Below, one piece after another: positions 13,360 to 15,484 of a stretch of 15,484 bases of DNA. The stretch's first letter is position 1. Each line of letters opens with the position of its first letter. The notes beneath the pieces were generated by a model that worked only from the letters and a program-made list of their open reading frames with translations, did no database searches and was not told the DNA's origin. This stretch comes from an uncultured Eubacteriales bacterium (lineage in GTDB: Bacteria; Bacillota; Clostridia; Oscillospirales; Butyricicoccaceae). Location of the stretch: assembly GCA_900555855.1 (NCBI GenBank), contig USML01000042.1, positions 1 to 15,484 on the forward strand, read 5' to 3'. A program made the position numbers and the translations under genes.

Positions 13360-15484
13360 CCTTTTCCTATCCGGAACAGCCCCAGCCGGCCCTCCGCTCC
13401 CTTTCGCTGACGGTGGAGCGGGGCGAGTTTCTGGTGCTCTGCGGCCCCTCCGGCTGCGGCAAAAGCACGCTGCTGCGGCAGCTGAAGACCGTTCTGGCGC
13501 CCCACGGACGCCGGACAGGCGAGCTGCTGCTGGAGGGCAGACCGCTGGACAGCCTTTCCCAGCGGGAGCAGGCGGAGCGCATCGGCTTCGTCCAGCAAAG
13601 CCCGGAGAATCAGCTGGTGACGGATAAGGTCTGGCACGAGCTGGCCTTCGGGCTGGAGAGCCTGGGCTATGATACGCCCACCATCCGCCGCCGGGTGGCG
13701 GAGATGGCGTCCTTTTTTGGGATCCAGACCTGGTTCCACAAAAATGTGGCGGAGCTTTCCGGCGGACAGAAGCAGCTTTTGAATCTGGCCGCCGTTATGG
13801 CGCTGCAGCCCAGCGTGCTCATTCTGGACGAGCCCACCAGCCAGCTGGACCCCATCGCCGCTTCGGATTTTCTGGCGACGCTCTCCCGGATCAACCGGGA
13901 GCTGGGCACCACGGTCATCCTGACGGAGCACCGGCTGGAAGAGGCCTTTGGCTTTGCCTCCCGGGTGGCCGTTTTGGAAAAGGGCGCGCTGCTCTGCACG
14001 GGGGCGCCGGCGGAGGTGGGCGCGGCGCTGAAAAGCGCCGGCAGCGCCATGTTTCTTGCCATGCCTGCCGCCATGCGGATCTGGAGCGCTGTGGATTCCG
14101 GGGCGCCCTGCCCGGTCTCCGTGCGGGATGGGCGGCGCTGGCTGCTGGACTATGCGGCGGCGCACCCGCTGAAGGCGCTTCCGGAGGAGGGGCCCCCGCC
14201 GGAGACGGAAGCGCTGATCTCCGCCCGGGAGCTTTGGTTCAAATATGATCAGGATCGGCCGGATGTGGTGAAGGGCCTTTCGCTGGAGGTGCGCCGGGGG
14301 CAGCTGCTGGCGCTTTTGGGGGGCAACGGCACCGGCAAGACCACCAGCCTGAAGCTGCTGGCCGGGCTGAAAAAGCCCTGGCGGGGCGAGCTGGAGGTCC
14401 GGGGGACCGTGGGCATGCTGCCGCAGGATCCGCAGACGCTGTTTGTCCGCCCCACCGTCCGGGAGGATCTGCTGGAGGTCCTGCCCCGGGCAGAGCGGAA
14501 GGACGCGGCGCTGGAGCGGGTGGTCTCTCTGTGCCGCCTGACGGAGCTTCTGGACCGCCACCCCTATGATCTTTCCGGCGGAGAGCAGCAGCGGGCCGCG
14601 CTGGCCAAGCTGCTGCTGCGGGATCCGGATATCCTGCTGCTGGACGAGCCTACCAAGGGGCTGGATGCGGAGTTCAAGCAGTCCTTTGGGCAGATCCTGC
14701 AGACGCTGCAGCGCTCCGGCGTGGCCATTCTGATGGTCAGCCACGATATTGAGTTTTGTGCAAAATATGCAGACCGCTGCGCCCTGTTTTTTGACGGAAA
14801 TATCGTCACAGAGGGGACGCCCAGAGCATTTTTCTCCGGCAACAGCTTCTATACTACGGCTGCCAACCGCATGGCCCGAGAGCTGCTGCCCCGGGCGGTG
14901 ACGCCGGAGGATGTGATCGTCGCCTGCGGTGGGAAAACGCCAGACACGCCGGCACTGCCGGAATACCGCCGCCTGCCGCCTGCGCCGGAAAAGGAGGCCG
15001 CGGCCACCCGGAGCCTGCCGGTCTGGCGGAAGGCGCTCGCCGCCGTCTCCGGTCTGGGGGCGCTGGCGCTGATCGTCCAGGCCATCCGTGTCACCGACCT
15101 GTCCAAGCTGATCGGCGCGGAGGGAATGACGGCACTGGCCGGCGACCAGCTGCTGCGCTATGCTGCGCTGGCGGCGGCTCTTCTGGTGTTTGCTCTTTCC
15201 GTGGGGCAAAAGGCAGAGCGCCCCGGAACACCGGTGCAGACGCCGGTGGAAAAGCGCCGGCTGCGCAAGCGCACCGCGGCGGCCACAGTGCTGATCCTGC
15301 TGCTGATCCCGCTGACGCTGTTTGCAGGCGTGTATTTTCTGGAGGGGCGGAAGTATTATTTCATTTCGCTTTTGATCCTGCTGGAATGTATGCTGCCCTT
15401 TTTCCTGATCTTTGAGGGCCGCAGGCCCCAGGCCCGGGAGCTTGTGCTCATCGCCGTTCTGGTGGCCATGAATGTGGCGGGCCG
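13332..15484 (+). CDS. EcfA-EcfA' double ATPase fused to a membrane region resembling an ECF S component (partial)
   Basis: Open from ATG 13332 (GGAGGA just upstream) to the window end, 717 codons. ATPase 1: Walker A GPSGCGKST at 38-46, VQQSPENQ Q-loop near 87-94, LSGGQ 142-146, Walker B VLILDEP 162-168, switch His200. ATPase 2: GGNGTGKTT 330-338, LSGGE 414-418, ILLLDEP 434-440, His471. A Pro/Ala-rich linker (about 535-560) leads to membrane helices at about 566-586, 606-624, 648-668 and 676-694, then ARELVLIAVLVAMNVAG at the edge, which resembles the opening of ECF S components. The reading is that ATP-driving and substrate-binding parts are on one chain. The last domain is cut off, so substrate and full length cannot be judged. 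Confidence 0.88.
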   Translation, partial: MELFTIRDLTFSYPEQPQPALRSLSLTVERGEFLVLCGPSGCGKSTLLRQLKTVLAPHGRRTGELLLEGRPLDSLSQREQAERIGFVQQSPENQLVTDKVWHELAFGLESLGYDTPTIRRRVAEMASFFGIQTWFHKNVAELSGGQKQLLNLAAVMALQPSVLILDEPTSQLDPIAASDFLATLSRINRELGTTVILTEHRLEEAFGFASRVAVLEKGALLCTGAPAEVGAALKSAGSAMFLAMPAAMRIWSAVDSGAPCPVSVRDGRRWLLDYAAAHPLKALPEEGPPPETEALISARELWFKYDQDRPDVVKGLSLEVRRGQLLALLGGNGTGKTTSLKLLAGLKKPWRGELEVRGTVGMLPQDPQTLFVRPTVREDLLEVLPRAERKDAALERVVSLCRLTELLDRHPYDLSGGEQQRAALAKLLLRDPDILLLDEPTKGLDAEFKQSFGQILQTLQRSGVAILMVSHDIEFCAKYADRCALFFDGNIVTEGTPRAFFSGNSFYTTAANRMARELLPRAVTPEDVIVACGGKTPDTPALPEYRRLPPAPEKEAAATRSLPVWRKALAAVSGLGALALIVQAIRVTDLSKLIGAEGMTALAGDQLLRYAALAAALLVFALSVGQKAERPGTPVQTPVEKRRLRKRTAAATVLILLLIPLTLFAGVYFLEGRKYYFISLLILLECMLPFFLIFEGRRPQARELVLIAVLVAMNVAG

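Noticed and set aside
13278..15209. 643-codon open frame on the minus strand
   Set aside because: It lies antisense to the clearly coding EcfT/EcfA fusion, is dominated by Arg, Gln, His and Pro, and shows no domain. It reflects the absence of stops opposite a G+C-rich gene.
1..15484. CRISPR array, insertion sequence, tRNA or rRNA
   Set aside because: No regularly spaced direct repeats, transposase-like frame, tRNA arms or rRNA sequence were seen on either strand.

Overview
The window (15,484 bp) looks like chromosome from a Gram-positive, Clostridia-type Firmicute, probably of the Oscillospiraceae group. The evidence is purine-rich Shine-Dalgarno sites, SipW-type signal peptidases, SLH wall-anchoring domains, an ECF vitamin transporter and a fairly high G+C content. 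This placement is inferred from gene content and not from a marker gene.

Region 1 (1-2148, minus strand) is the start of a phosphate uptake operon, pstS-pstC-pstA, in that transcription order; pstA runs off the left edge. A 445-bp divergent intergenic region (2149-2593) holds a candidate pstS promoter and a near-consensus promoter for the next operon.

Region 2 (2594-11566, plus strand) is the striking part: nine tightly packed genes for what reads as a surface fibre or adhesin system of the TasA/CalY (camelysin) type. Two different SipW-type (S26B, Ser/His) signal peptidases are interleaved with seven exported proteins. Six carry a SipW-style hydrophobic leader or a variant of it, and six of the seven carry recognisable TasA-fold hallmarks: a PG-x(n)-N-x-G segment, then a late N-x-Y-x-G strand. 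The architectures differ. There is one plain TasA-like subunit, one small CalY-like protein, one with a CxxC zinc-ribbon-like tail, one with a coiled-coil tail, two with C-terminal parallel beta-helix domains, and one TasA-like domain followed by three SLH repeats, which could tie the structure to the cell wall. Stable RNA hairpins lie in the two largest gaps inside the operon, and a strong terminator ends it at 11636-11664.

Region 3 (11691-15484, plus strand) starts with a consensus promoter and a structured leader that ends in an intrinsic terminator (candidate riboswitch or attenuator). An ECF-type vitamin importer follows: a membrane-anchored DUF4430 protein, EcfT, and a large fusion of two EcfA ATPase domains with a membrane part resembling an ECF S component, which runs off the right edge. 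DUF4430 is related to the C-terminal domain of transcobalamins, so a corrinoid substrate is plausible, but no cobalamin riboswitch is recognisable. Genes in this region overlap by 4 and 28 nt, as expected for a co-translated complex.
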